From NCBI GenBank assembly GCA_003486645.1, contig DNGI01000092.1:1435-33452 (forward strand): DNA of 32,018 nucleotides. The letters are read 5' to 3'. This document shows positions 16,173-24,220 of this stretch, piece by piece (position 1 is the stretch's first letter; every line of letters starts with the position of its first letter). Below the pieces are notes generated by a model, which was not told the origin of the DNA, ran no database searches, and saw nothing but the letters and a program-made list of their open reading frames with translations. Both the position numbers and the translations under genes were made by a program. The DNA comes from Cyanobacteria bacterium UBA11370. GTDB taxonomy: Bacteria; Cyanobacteriota; Cyanobacteriia; Cyanobacteriales; Coleofasciculaceae.

Positions 16173-16811
16173 AGTTACGACTAGAAAACCGACGGGGAAA
16201 CGCCTATAGGAAGTCTCTACCCTTCCTGTTTCCCTGTCTCTCTATGGGTAGTTTCTCACACGGAGTATGTTGCTCTCATGCTAAAGCATGGGGCTATACA
16301 AACTATGTCCGCCTGCGCGGACTCAATGTTTTGCAAGGGCTTGAACCCGCGCAGGCGGGTTTGGTTTGTGTAGCCGCGATTTCAATCGCCTCGTGCGTCT
16401 AGTTTGAGAAAGCCTTCCATAGATAACAGGCAATCTGCGCTTTGCTCTCGCATTTTGGCAATTGTTGCAGATCGCCCTTTCCTAAAAACGTTACCCAAAT
16501 CATACAATGAAACATTCCAAATGGCTTCGCCTCCAAGCCGCAGGCGACAGAGTTGTTGCGTCTTTACGTGCCGATGGCTTCAACTGTCGCAAACACCCGC
16601 ACCGCTTGTCTTGGTATCTTTGCTCATGCTCAGTTTCTTACACCTTAACTTGGCTACCAGCGCCAGTGCGTGAATGGAGCTTGTTACCGAATGACGAGAC
16701 ACCAGAGAGAGCGCAACTTTTAGCTCAAATCAATTCTATTTTGGAGCATCGGGGCTGCGATCGCACCTAAAGTTATACTGAAGAGACATTCTTCACGTAA
16801 CAGGGAGTTTG
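16173..16811. other. Gap with hairpin repeat and doubtful ORFs
   Basis: Holds the long imperfect palindrome at 16277-16376. Overlapping open frames at 16404-16673 and 16507-16770 (+) do not resemble any family I know; the C-terminal part of the second, LLPNDETPERAQLLAQINSI, has protein-like composition and might be a gene remnant. AGGGAG at 16802-16807 is the ribosome binding site of the next gene. Confidence 0.45.
16277..16376. repeat. Palindromic dispersed element (MITE-like)
   Basis: Nested inverted repeats: GGCTATACAAAC (16292-16303) against GTTTGTGTAGCC (16364-16375), and inner CCGCCTGCGCGG-type arms (16308-16319 against 16347-16358). A short hairpin CATGCTAAAGCATG (16277-16290) abuts on the left. 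I remember very similar 'ggctacacaaac...gcctgcgcgg' palindromes scattered in filamentous cyanobacterial genomes. Confidence 0.7.
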
Positions 16812-17222
16812 ATGCCTACCGACGCGCAACTGAGGTGTTTGTATAGAATTGGCTACCAGTTGACCTATATTCTGTTTCAACCCATCCACCTTATTTGCAT
16901 CGACGGTCGAACTCAGAATTTATATATTTTGGCAGGGCAAAACGAAGAAATCGAGGCGAGAAGTTACTCCTACTTGGGAGGTGCTGTAATGAGTCAAGTT
17001 AACTACACGGCTATGTCTTACCAAGAGTTAAGGCGGTACTTTCTCAAGCATCGAGAAGATAAAGCGGCTTTTCAGGCTTATCTAGCGAGGCGTGGAGAGC
17101 GATCTGCTGAAGGCAGCAGCGCTTCGCTATCGCGCCCAGTCATTACAAGAGTTGATGACCCAGACTTCGATAACAAGATTCAAACAGCAATCCGTCAGCA
17201 ACTAGCAGAGTATCGAGGGTAG
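16812..17222 (+). CDS. In-frame DUF6888-DUF6887 fusion
   Basis: A 136-residue frame that looks like two normally separate small cyanobacterial proteins. Residues 1-48 (PTDAQLRCLYRIGYQLTYIL, IDGRTQNLYILAGQNEEIE) resemble DUF6888; its usual C-terminal strand (a DGRWRF-like end) is missing. From the internal ATG at 16989 the protein MSQVNYTAMSYQELRRYFLK resembles DUF6887, ending VDDPDFDNKIQTAIRQQLAE. GGGAGG stands nine bases before 16989, so the second part is probably also made alone (77 residues). Such pairs are common next to each other in cyanobacteria and behave like toxin-antitoxin modules in layout, though function is unproven. A palindromic repeat (17099-17136) interrupts the DUF6887 part. 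Confidence 0.6.
   Translation: MPTDAQLRCLYRIGYQLTYILFQPIHLICIDGRTQNLYILAGQNEEIEARSYSYLGGAVMSQVNYTAMSYQELRRYFLKHREDKAAFQAYLARRGERSAEGSSASLSRPVITRVDDPDFDNKIQTAIRQQLAEYRG
17099..17136 (+). repeat. Palindromic repeat module inside coding sequence
   Basis: GCGATCTGCTGAAGGCAGCA followed by GCGCTTCGCTATCGCGC encodes RSAEGSSASLSRP within the DUF6887-like protein. The first half is the reverse complement of 14551-14575; the second half matches the reverse complement of the module in 15805-15829. The insertion keeps the reading frame. Confidence 0.7.
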
Positions 17223-17257
17223 CACAACAGTCTCTTAAGGTGAGGAAGGCGTAGTGT

Positions 17258-17340
17258 GCGATCGCATTCTCCACACCAACTTCGGGCGATTCCTTCCTTA
17301 CAGGACGCTGCGCTTTCCGGACAGCTACGCTTCACGTACC
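17258..17340 (+). repeat. Dispersed repeat, copy 4 (long form)
   Basis: GCGATCGCATTCTCCACACC then GGGCGATTCC and finally ACAGCTACGCTTCACGTACC. Compared with copies 2 and 5 it carries about 25 extra bases in the middle (CTTACAGGACGCTGCGCTTT). It starts 35 bases after the DUF6887-like gene. Confidence 0.7.
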
Positions 17341-17447
17341 TGATCTTCAGCTTACCCGAACTTATAAGATACAGCTTCCAAAGGTGGGGACAGCTTTTGA
17401 TGAATACGGTTCGTGCTATGCTGGGAGCGTGTTTGAGAATAAGAATT

Positions 17448-17639
17448 ATGATCACCTTAGTACAGGAATTCCTAGACTCCTTTGATCGCCTCTCAGACTT
17501 ACAGCGCGTCGAAGTTGCGTTGGAAATTTTGAAGAGAGTAATTCACATAGACTTTCCGGCTTTATCTGACGAAGATTTAGTCCTGAATGCTGAAGGGATT
17601 TTTCTAGAGTTAGATAAACAAGAATCCGCTTATGAGTAG
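17448..17639 (+). CDS. Putative antitoxin of MazF-like pair
   Basis: A 63-residue acidic protein (MITLVQEFLDSFDRLSDLQR ... FLELDKQESAYE) directly upstream of a MazF/PemK-type toxin and overlapping it by eight bases. Small size, acidic C-terminus and coupling fit an antitoxin. The sequence resembles short cyanobacterial antitoxins with a helical N-terminus and the motif LPxLSDEDLVLNAEGIFLELD rather than a classical AbrB-fold MazE. An in-frame TTG at 17433, five bases after GGGAG, is an alternative start adding five residues. Confidence 0.7.
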   Translation: MITLVQEFLDSFDRLSDLQRVEVALEILKRVIHIDFPALSDEDLVLNAEGIFLELDKQESAYE

Positions 17640-17973
17640 CCCTAATCGTGGGGAGGTTTGGCTCGTCGATCTGGGCTACACAGCAAAAGTTAGACCCTGT
17701 TTGGTTATTAGTATTCCTGCCGTAGATCAAGACCGTGCACTAGCAACCTTAATCCCTCACACAACCAGTTCGCGTAGTTCAAGATTCGAGGTAAAGGTCG
17801 AAGTTAAATTTCTTAGATCGGGCGTATTCGACGTGCAAAACCTAATTACAATTCCTCATGCAAAGCTGCTGCGAAAGCTGGGTAGTTTGACACCAGAGCA
17901 ATTGGTGGAAGTGGAAGAGGTATTACTCTTGTGGTTGGGATTTGAGGAGGAAACTGCTGAAGATGAGGAGTAG
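17632..17973 (+). CDS. MazF/PemK family toxin
   Basis: A 113-residue endoribonuclease-type toxin. NRGEVWLVDLGYTAKVRPCL is the family's first signature (RGeVW-VdL ... RP-LVI), followed by QDRALATLIPHTTS and the second signature in VFDVQNLITIPHAKLLRKLG. The C-terminal LTPEQLVEVEEVLLLWLG matches the usual end helix; the extra acidic tail EEETAEDEE is a small extension. MazF toxins cleave mRNA at short sequences and arrest growth. The gene overlaps its antitoxin by eight bases, and a dispersed repeat begins two bases after its stop. Confidence 0.9.
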   Translation: MSSPNRGEVWLVDLGYTAKVRPCLVISIPAVDQDRALATLIPHTTSSRSSRFEVKVEVKFLRSGVFDVQNLITIPHAKLLRKLGSLTPEQLVEVEEVLLLWLGFEEETAEDEE

Positions 17974-17974
17974 T

Positions 17975-18036
17975 GCGATCGCCATCCCGACACCAACAAA
18001 CGCGATTCCAACGGAATAGCTACGCTTCACGCATAC
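17975..18036 (+). repeat. Dispersed repeat, copy 5
   Basis: GCGATCGCCATCCCGACACC, then CGCGATTCCAACGGAATAGC and TACGCTTCACGCATACC. It begins two bases after the mazF-like stop codon, in the same orientation as the other copies. Confidence 0.75.
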
Positions 18037-18143
18037 CCTGCCTTACTCTCACTCGACATCATAAACTAATTATGTTATATTTATTGAATTTGGTATTTTT
18101 ATGAACCAAAGCGAGGGCAAACCCGACCAAAAGTTAACTTTTC

Positions 18144-18179
18144 AATTCTGATATCAGAATTAGTCTGATATCAGACTAA
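18144..18179. promoter_or_regulatory. Two overlapping perfect palindromes, probable operator
   Basis: AATTCTGATATCAGAATT (18144-18161) and TTAGTCTGATATCAGACTAA (18160-18179) are perfect 18- and 20-bp palindromes sharing the core CTGATATCAG, with centres 17 bp apart. TATACT follows at 18186-18191 and could be a plus-strand -10 box, placing the second palindrome over the -35 position. The pattern is that of a dimeric regulator binding two sites. The regulated transcript is unknown. Confidence 0.55.
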
Positions 18180-18272
18180 GGGTGTTATACTAAGCTTAGT
18201 GAGCAACACAAAAAAACAATCCAAGCCAAAAGCTCTGACTTGGACTGATTTGATTTGGACTAATCTGACGGT

Positions 18273-18401
18273 TTATCGTCGTTTTCTACGGGTTGCTTTT
18301 CTGAAGTGCTTGTGAATCCACCTAATGAGGAAGTACGCAGCGACCGAACTAGTGATCTCCACAAGCAATCCTAAAAGCAACGTCGTTAAGAAGCTGCTCA
18401 T
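18273..18401 (-). CDS. 42-residue single-pass basic membrane peptide
   Basis: Starts MSSFLTTLLLGLLVEITSSV at 18401, with AGAGG seven bases upstream. Residues ~4-28 form one hydrophobic segment; the last 14 residues are strongly basic (KHFRKATRRKRR). Size and layout resemble type I toxin peptides and other membrane-active mini-proteins, but I recognise no family. A GTG at 18476 would give 67 residues without a ribosome binding site and is less likely. A hairpin lies in the leader, and a possible plus-strand promoter at ~18186 would produce RNA antisense to the gene. A toxin role is inference from layout only. Confidence 0.5.
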   Translation of the reverse strand: MSSFLTTLLLGLLVEITSSVAAYFLIRWIHKHFRKATRRKRR

Positions 18402-18460
18402 AAGTTTACCTCTTTTTTTGTAGCAGCTAGCCCTCGACCAGATATTAAATGACTTAGTGG

Positions 18461-18480
18461 CAGTGTGAGCGAACACACTG
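18461..18480. promoter_or_regulatory. Leader hairpin upstream of the small peptide gene
   Basis: CAGTGTG and CACACTG are perfect 7-bp inverted arms around a six-base loop, 60 bases upstream of the peptide start at 18401. It may be a leader structure of the minus-strand mRNA or an operator between this gene and the VapBC genes. Confidence 0.4.
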
Positions 18481-18547
18481 TCACTTTGCCATATCGAGCT
18501 AGCTTATTCTTTAATCTAACACAATTGAGTTAGGAAGTTAGAGAGCA

Positions 18548-18826
18548 ATGAGCCAAGTTGTAAGTCTAGAACTCCGTGATCAAGTTTATACAGCTTTGAG
18601 GCAACAAGCAGAAAGTGTTGGTATATCCCTATCAGAGTTGATTTTGCTCACTCTTGAACGGCAGAGTGGCGAACTTCGTCAACATAAAACCGAAGCAGAA
18701 AAAGAGACAGCACGAGCCAGGTTTGAACGCCATTTTGGCACACTTAATCTCGAACATCCCATAGATCTGGACAATGAGAGTATTGATGCAGATTTAGTGA
18801 GAGAGTATGCAAGTACCCACGAATAA
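18548..18826 (+). CDS. vapB: VapB-type antitoxin
   Basis: A 92-residue protein; residues 1-40 (MSQVVSLELRDQVYTALRQQ ... GISLSELILLTLERQ) read as a ribbon-helix-helix DNA-binding domain, the rest is a charged, flexible toxin-binding tail (LNLEHPIDLDNESIDADLVR). It precedes the PIN toxin by five bases. It should bind the toxin and repress the operon. AGAGAG before the ATG is the likely ribosome binding site. Confidence 0.8.
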   Translation: MSQVVSLELRDQVYTALRQQAESVGISLSELILLTLERQSGELRQHKTEAEKETARARFERHFGTLNLEHPIDLDNESIDADLVREYASTHE

Positions 18827-18831
18827 GGTTA

Positions 18832-19224
18832 ATGCTCCTCGATACTTCTGGTTTGCTTTGTCTGCACTATCAAACTGAACCTTTGCATACTCAAGCCTGT
18901 GCTGCATATAAGAAAGCAACAATTCGATTAACTCATAGCTATATCATTGCTGAATACGTCGCATTAGCCACTGCCAGACGTTTTCCACGTTCCTCTGCCC
19001 TTGCTTTTGTCGTTGATTTGCTGGATAACCCTGATATAGAGACAGTTTGGGTTGATGAGCCATTGCACCGAGAGGCAGTTGTGCTACTGATGGCGCGGCA
19101 AGACAAAACCTATTCTCTATGTGATGCCGTTAGCTTTGTATTGATGCGCCAACGTGGGATTACTGAGGCACTGACTACTGATAGACACTTTGAACGAGAA
19201 GGGTTTACTCGCTTACTAGCATAA
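18832..19224 (+). CDS. vapC: VapC-type PIN-domain toxin
   Basis: A 130-residue PIN-domain ribonuclease. The acidic Mg2+-binding residues are visible: D4 (MLLDTSGLL), E41 (IIAEYVALA), D98 ([12 protein letters not shown]) and D117 (ALTTDRHF). The C-terminal [14 protein letters not shown] is the standard end of the family. Members cut tRNA or rRNA when freed from the antitoxin. The domain is complete and appears active. The module lies 62 bases upstream of proS, a core gene, and marks the right edge of the toxin-antitoxin cluster. Confidence 0.9.
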   Translation: MLLDTSGLLCLHYQTEPLHTQACAAYKKATIRLTHSYIIAEYVALATARRFPRSSALAFVVDLLDNPDIETVWVDEPLHREAVVLLMARQDKTYSLCDAVSFVLMRQRGITEALTTDRHFEREGFTRLLA

Positions 19225-19286
19225 GCGTTGCAACCAATGTTCTAGACTGGAATGACAATAAACCAGTTAGAGAAAGGGAACATAGG

Positions 19287-21092
19287 ATGCGACTCTCACA
19301 AATGCTCTTCGTCACTCTGCGGGAAGACCCAGCAGAAGCGGAAATCCCCAGTCATAAACTCCTCCTCCGCGCAGGTTACATCCGTCGCATCGGTAGCGGG
19401 ATTTACGCCTATCTCCCCTTGATGTGGCGCGTACTGCAAAAAGTCTCCCAAATTGTTCGGGAAGAGATGAACGCGACAGGCGCACAGGAATGTTTACTAC
19501 CGCAACTCCAACCCTCGGAATTGTGGAAAGAGTCAGGACGCTGGGACACCTACACTAAAGCTGAGGGTATCATGTTTGCCTTCACAGACCGTCAAGAGCG
19601 AGAAGTGGCACTGGGTCCAACTCATGAAGAGGTAATCACCACCATTGCCCGTGATATGATTCGCTCCTACCGCCAACTTCCCCTACATTTATATCAAATT
19701 CAAACTAAATTCCGCGATGAAATTCGCCCTCGCTTCGGACTGATGCGTGGACGTGAATTTATTATGAAAGACGGTTATTCCTTCCATCCGGATGAAGAAA
19801 GCCTGAAAAAAACCTATCAGGATATGTATCAAGCCTACAGTAATATGATGCGGCGTAGTGGTCTAAAATTCAGACCCGTGGAAGCAGATTCTGGGGCAAT
19901 TGGCGGTTCAGGTTCGACTGAATTTATGATATTAGCAGAAGCGGGAGAAGATGAGGTTCTCTATACTGAAGATGGCAAGTATTCTGCCAACGGAGAAAAG
20001 GCGGTTTCATTGCCCCCGGATGCCGAACCTTCGCCGTTTACTAGTTATGAAAAACGAGAAACGCCTAATACTCCAACCATAGAAAATCTCTGTAAATTTC
20101 TAAAATGTTCTGCGACAAACGTCGTGAAAAATGTCCTATACCAGGTCGTTTATGACAATGGGATAACGGTATTGGTACTCGTGAGTATCCGAGGCGACCA
20201 AGATATTAACGAAGTCAAGTTAAATAATGAACTGGTAAGGTTAGCAAGCCAATACAATGCTAAAACCATATTATCCCTAACCGTACCTGATACCGATGCT
20301 CAGAAAAAATGGGCATCTAAACCCTTACCTTTAGGTTATATTGCTCCGGATATTGCCGACGACTATATCCAATCTACTAAAGATATTGCACCTAAATTTT
20401 TGCGGTTAGTTGATCAAACAGCGGTCGATCTGAAAAACTTTGTGACTGGCTCAAATGAGACAGACTATCATGTTGTTGGGGCGAATTGGGGCGAACAATT
20501 CCAGTTACCGAAATTAGTAGTCGATGTCAGAAAAGCAAAAATAGGCGATCGCTCTCTCCACGATCCTAATCAAACTCTCCAAAGCGCACGGGGTATTGAA
20601 GCTGGACATATCTTTCAGTTAGGCACAAAATATTCTAAAGCGATGGGAGCTACCTATACTAATGAGCAAGGTGAAGAACTTCCGCTATATATGGGATGTT
20701 ATGGTGTGGGAGTTTCCCGATTAGCTCAAGCAGCGGTAGAACAATCTTATGATAAAGATGGGATTATTTGGCCTGTGGCGATCGCACCCTACCACGCCAT
20801 TATTACCGTTCCCAATGTATCCGATGCCGAACAGATGCAAGTCGCGGAAAAACTCTACACAGAGTTAAATCAAGTGGGAATAGAAACTCTACTCGATGAC
20901 CGCAATGAACGGGCTGGGGTAAAGTTTAAAGATGCGGATTTAGTGGGGATTCCCTATCGAATAGTTACCGGGCGATCGCTCAAAGAGGGTAAAGTGGAAG
21001 TAGTCGAGCGGGCGACTCGCAAATCTCAGGAACTCCCCCTCGATCAAGTCAGTCCAACTCTTAAAGAGTGGATTCAATCCGCTCTGAAATGA
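19287..21092 (+). CDS. proS: Prolyl-tRNA synthetase
   Basis: Class II aminoacyl-tRNA synthetase charging tRNA-Pro, 601 residues, bacterial type. Motif 1 lies around [20 protein letters not shown], motif 2 in [20 protein letters not shown], and motif 3 near [12 protein letters not shown]. Between motifs 2 and 3 (roughly residues 230-390) is the YbaK-like insertion that edits mischarged Ala-tRNA-Pro. The anticodon-binding domain follows from ~490 ([15 protein letters not shown]). Length fits the family. No neighbouring gene appears functionally linked. Confidence 0.96.
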   Translation: MRLSQMLFVTLREDPAEAEIPSHKLLLRAGYIRRIGSGIYAYLPLMWRVLQKVSQIVREEMNATGAQECLLPQLQPSELWKESGRWDTYTKAEGIMFAFTDRQEREVALGPTHEEVITTIARDMIRSYRQLPLHLYQIQTKFRDEIRPRFGLMRGREFIMKDGYSFHPDEESLKKTYQDMYQAYSNMMRRSGLKFRPVEADSGAIGGSGSTEFMILAEAGEDEVLYTEDGKYSANGEKAVSLPPDAEPSPFTSYEKRETPNTPTIENLCKFLKCSATNVVKNVLYQVVYDNGITVLVLVSIRGDQDINEVKLNNELVRLASQYNAKTILSLTVPDTDAQKKWASKPLPLGYIAPDIADDYIQSTKDIAPKFLRLVDQTAVDLKNFVTGSNETDYHVVGANWGEQFQLPKLVVDVRKAKIGDRSLHDPNQTLQSARGIEAGHIFQLGTKYSKAMGATYTNEQGEELPLYMGCYGVGVSRLAQAAVEQSYDKDGIIWPVAIAPYHAIITVPNVSDAEQMQVAEKLYTELNQVGIETLLDDRNERAGVKFKDADLVGIPYRIVTGRSLKEGKVEVVERATRKSQELPLDQVSPTLKEWIQSALK

Positions 21093-21256
21093 CCAAAAGA
21101 GGTAGGGTGCAGGGGACAAAGAATGAATCCTGTATATTAGTTAGGTTCAAATCCCTGTTAAACAGCATGGAGAACCCAAAAAGATTTATTTCGAGACACG
21201 CCATGTCAAAAAAGAAGAAATCCTTTTTTCAATCTCCTGCATTCATCCGTGGAAAC

Positions 21257-21291
21257 AATCCAAAATCCAAAATCCAAAATCCAAAATCCAA
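21257..21291. repeat. TCCAAAA heptad repeat
   Basis: About five units of ATCCAAA with exact 7-bp period in the gap between proS and the next gene (21093-21313), which otherwise seems empty. A two-unit relic (AATCCAAAATCTAAAAT) occurs at 30365-30381. It is the same period as the TTGTTGG and CTGACTC arrays but a different sequence. Confidence 0.8.
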
Positions 21292-21313
21292 TGACCGCTA
21301 TTACCCAAATTAA

Positions 21314-22822
21314 ATGACGCGGGAAAAACTAACTGGATTCATACTATTAGCAATTTATAGTTCTGCCATTGCAGGTGTTTTGGCAGGTGTGATCAGTGGT
21401 TTTCAGGCAGGAATGACCATTGCGATTATGGTCTTTTGTGCCGTCTTTTCTTATAAATATCCCCGCATGGGATTATGGGCTTTACTGATTTACCTGCCCT
21501 TTAGTGGTACGATTACTTACGCTCTCGGTAATGTTTACAGAACGATAGGCGATCGCATCACCTACTCTCCAGATTATGCCCTCTTTCATTTATTGAAAGA
21601 TGCCTTTTATATTCCGGCGTTGATTGCCCTAATTCAGACCTACAAACCTTTTAAGCAACTCCAGCCTAAAGCCAAACTTTTGCTGGCAGGATTATTGGTT
21701 CTGGTAGCCGTTTGTTTAGCTACTTTATTATTTGTAAACCTGCCACAACAACTACAAGTTCAAAACAAAGAAAGCCCTTTTATAATGGGTATTCTCGGCT
21801 TAAAAGAGTTGATTGGTTATATCCCCCTCATTCTTTGTAGTTATTATCTTATTCGCAACAAAAACGACTTATTTTTCTTCACCCGTCTGCAAGTAATTGT
21901 TATACTAATATGCTGCGGTTTGGGTTTCCTTCAGTACTTGGGTCTGGTTACGGGTTTGTGTAGTGGCAATCTTAGTTTAGGTGGAGAAGCTATCAATAAA
22001 GCTAGTCTACAAGCAAGATGTTTGGTCGGTGGATCACTCCTCTACAATCCTGAATTAGGATTAATTCGTTTACCCGGTACATTTGTTGCACCGTGGCAAT
22101 GGGGTTGGTTTCTCATTTCTAGTAGCTTTGTGACCTATGCCGCTAGCACTAGCGATCCCTCCCGCCGTTGGCGATTGCTGGGTTGGATTGCCATGATTGC
22201 TGTCTTAATTATGACAATACTTTCGGGTCAAAGAATTGCTGTAGCGATCGTTCCGGCTACATTTGTATTCCTCTTGTTGCTAACCGACAAGCATAAACAT
22301 TTTTTGCCATTTAAGTTAAGTATCGTTGTTCTTTTAGGGGTTTGGATCACCAGAACCTTGTCTACGGTTGAGGAACGCTTAAATAGTTTTGTTGATCGTT
22401 GGGAAGCTTCACCTCCGCTACCGTTTATGATAGACCAATTCAAGTGGGTTATCCAACAACAAGATAACTTACTTGGCAACGGATTGGGACGAGCAACCAA
22501 TGCAGCCCGTCGATTAGGTGAAACTAAACTCATAGAAACGTATTATGCCAAATTGCTCTATGAAATTGGTCCAATTGGGATGTTTGCCTTTTTAGCACTA
22601 GTATCTATCTTAACCGTTCTAACGTTTAAAGCCTATCGCTCTCTTAAAAACCCAAGGTTACAAGGTTTAGGAATCTGTCTTTGGGTATTTATTGTATTTA
22701 TCAGTTATAACACCTACTACTATCCTTTAGCCGTCGATCCCGTCGATATCTATTACTGGTTTTTTATCGGTATTCTGCTTAAATTACCAGCCCTTGATAC
22801 ACACAAAGAAATCCAGAATTAA
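21314..22822 (+). CDS. O-antigen ligase/polymerase-like membrane protein
   Basis: A 502-residue polytopic protein with about eleven hydrophobic segments. The large loop between ~360 and 420 (VEERLNSFVDRWEASPPLPF ... NGLGRATNAARRLG) and the following LLYEIGPIGMFAFLALVS match the layout of the Wzy/WaaL (O-antigen ligase-like) family, where that loop carries the functional residues and the GxG-type glycine motif. In cyanobacteria such proteins act in exopolysaccharide or lipopolysaccharide assembly. No glycosyltransferase neighbours are present here, so the substrate is unknown. The ATG at 21314 has no clear ribosome binding site. Confidence 0.8.
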   Translation: MTREKLTGFILLAIYSSAIAGVLAGVISGFQAGMTIAIMVFCAVFSYKYPRMGLWALLIYLPFSGTITYALGNVYRTIGDRITYSPDYALFHLLKDAFYIPALIALIQTYKPFKQLQPKAKLLLAGLLVLVAVCLATLLFVNLPQQLQVQNKESPFIMGILGLKELIGYIPLILCSYYLIRNKNDLFFFTRLQVIVILICCGLGFLQYLGLVTGLCSGNLSLGGEAINKASLQARCLVGGSLLYNPELGLIRLPGTFVAPWQWGWFLISSSFVTYAASTSDPSRRWRLLGWIAMIAVLIMTILSGQRIAVAIVPATFVFLLLLTDKHKHFLPFKLSIVVLLGVWITRTLSTVEERLNSFVDRWEASPPLPFMIDQFKWVIQQQDNLLGNGLGRATNAARRLGETKLIETYYAKLLYEIGPIGMFAFLALVSILTVLTFKAYRSLKNPRLQGLGICLWVFIVFISYNTYYYPLAVDPVDIYYWFFIGILLKLPALDTHKEIQN

Positions 22823-22840
22823 CAATCAACTGGCGATCGC

Positions 22841-22878
22841 ACATCCATCACATCCGTTACATCCATTACCCCATCCGT
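22841..22878. repeat. 9-bp ACATCCATC-type repeat
   Basis: About four units ACATCCATC, ACATCCGTT, ACATCCATT, ACCCCATCC in the 111-base gap before rsmH. A similar two-unit trace is found at 11887-11897 (TACATCCGGTAC). Confidence 0.6.
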
Positions 22879-22933
22879 TGCCACAGAGCATCATTCTAAA
22901 AACTGATTCCCCAGGATTTTCCGAAGCAGGTCA

Positions 22934-23839
22934 ATGCACAATCTTAATTATATGAACACAGAGGCTCAATCAGAGACAACATCGGCATTTTTTCATCTAC
23001 CAGTGTTGAGTCAGGAGTTAATTACAGGATTAGAGATTTGTCCAGGTGGGTATTACTTGGATGTTACGGTAGGAGGTGGGGGACACAGCGAGTTGATTTT
23101 ATCGGCTGCACCGGATGTTCAGATAATGGGGATTGATCGGGATGGGGATGCGATCGCCGCCGCCAATACAAGGTTATGTGCTTATAGCGATCGCGTTCAA
23201 TTCTGGCGGGGAAATTTTGCAGATTATCAGCCAGGGAGTATTTTATTTGATGGGATTATTGCCGATTTAGGGGTGAGTTCTCCTCAATTTGATAATCCGG
23301 AACGGGGATTTAGTTTTCGGCATACGGCAGATTTAGATATGCGGATGGATCAGAATCAATCTGTCACCGCTGCTGAGATTATTAATAAGTGGGAGGAAAG
23401 GCAACTCGCGGATATTTTTTATCAGTATGGGGAAGAACGGTTATCTCGACGAATTGCCAGACGGATTGTAGAACAGCGCCCGTTTCAGACGACAACTGAA
23501 TTAGCCGAGGCGATCGCATCTTGTGTTCCTGCTAAATACCGCTATGGTAGAATTCATCCCGCTACTCGCGTTTTTCAAGCGTTGCGAATTGTTGTTAATC
23601 AGGAGATTTCTGCATTGGAAACATTCCTGAATAAAGCACCGCATTGGTTAAAGCTTGGAGGCAGAATTGGTATTATTAGTTTTCACAGTTTGGAAGATCG
23701 TTTAGTTAAACACAGTCTAAGAGACTCACCCTTCCTGAAAGTGTTAACTAAAAAACCAATAACACCACAAGAACAGGAATTACAAGAAAATCCTCGTTCC
23801 CGTTCAGCCAAACTTAGATTAGCAGAAAGAAAGGTTTAA
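22934..23839 (+). CDS. rsmH: 16S rRNA (cytosine(1402)-N4)-methyltransferase
   Basis: RsmH (MraW) methylates C1402 of 16S rRNA in the ribosomal P site, using S-adenosylmethionine. The 301-residue protein has [13 protein letters not shown] at the front, the SAM-binding GGGGHS in [20 protein letters not shown], the family-specific [20 protein letters not shown], and [17 protein letters not shown]. The end [11 protein letters not shown] is the usual C-terminus. The ATG at 22934 (AGG four bases upstream) is preferred over 22952. It is not next to division genes as it is in E. coli. Confidence 0.95.
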   Translation: MHNLNYMNTEAQSETTSAFFHLPVLSQELITGLEICPGGYYLDVTVGGGGHSELILSAAPDVQIMGIDRDGDAIAAANTRLCAYSDRVQFWRGNFADYQPGSILFDGIIADLGVSSPQFDNPERGFSFRHTADLDMRMDQNQSVTAAEIINKWEERQLADIFYQYGEERLSRRIARRIVEQRPFQTTTELAEAIASCVPAKYRYGRIHPATRVFQALRIVVNQEISALETFLNKAPHWLKLGGRIGIISFHSLEDRLVKHSLRDSPFLKVLTKKPITPQEQELQENPRSRSAKLRLAERKV

Positions 23840-23884
23840 GCTGATGTTAATCTAATTTGCCTAATCTGAACAAGCAAGATGTTC

Positions 23885-24003
23885 ATACCAAATCCGAATC
23901 ATATACCCCCTTTAATCGCCGTTGCCGGAATCATGTAGAGACGTTGCAATGCAACGTCTCTACCATGCGGTGTAGAAAGGGTTTTATATACCGGATTGGG
24001 TAT
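23885..24003. mobile_element. 119-bp MITE, copy 1
   Basis: Starts ATACCAAATCCG and ends CGGATTGGGTAT, imperfect terminal inverted repeats. Position 50 onward holds the perfect palindrome at 23935-23963 (14-bp arms GTAGAGACGTTGCA around one A). Exactly as long as copy 2, with the palindrome at the same offset. No transposase is encoded. Confidence 0.85.
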
Positions 24004-24082
24004 CATCCCACGAGAAATAAGCCGATTATTGCCTCTGAATTGAGGGCAGCAATATTACCATAAGCAACTACAACTATTTCTG

Positions 24083-24201
24083 ATACCAAATCCGGTTAAT
24101 ATACCCCCTTTAAGCAGAATTGCCAAAACGCTGTAGAGACGTTGCAATGCAACGTCTCTACCATTGGTCGTAAAAATGGATTATTAAACCGGATTTGGTA
24201 T
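24083..24201. mobile_element. 119-bp MITE, copy 2
   Basis: Starts ATACCAAATCCGGTT and ends AACCGGATTTGGTAT: perfect 15-bp terminal inverted repeats. The inner 29-bp palindrome lies at 24133-24161, identical to that of copy 1. Seventy-nine bases separate the copies, which are in the same orientation. The better-preserved ends suggest that this is the younger copy. Confidence 0.85.
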
Positions 24202-24220
24202 GAGAGCATCTTTTGTTGAC

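Noticed and set aside
16507..16770. 87-residue ORF
   Set aside because: Overlaps another open frame, contains repeat-like GC-rich sequence and matches no known family; only its last third looks protein-like.
21068..21313. 81-residue ORF after proS
   Set aside because: It overlaps the end of proS and ends in TCCAAAA repeats; no protein-like features.
23857..24063. 68-residue ORF downstream of rsmH
   Set aside because: It is translated almost entirely from MITE copy 1.
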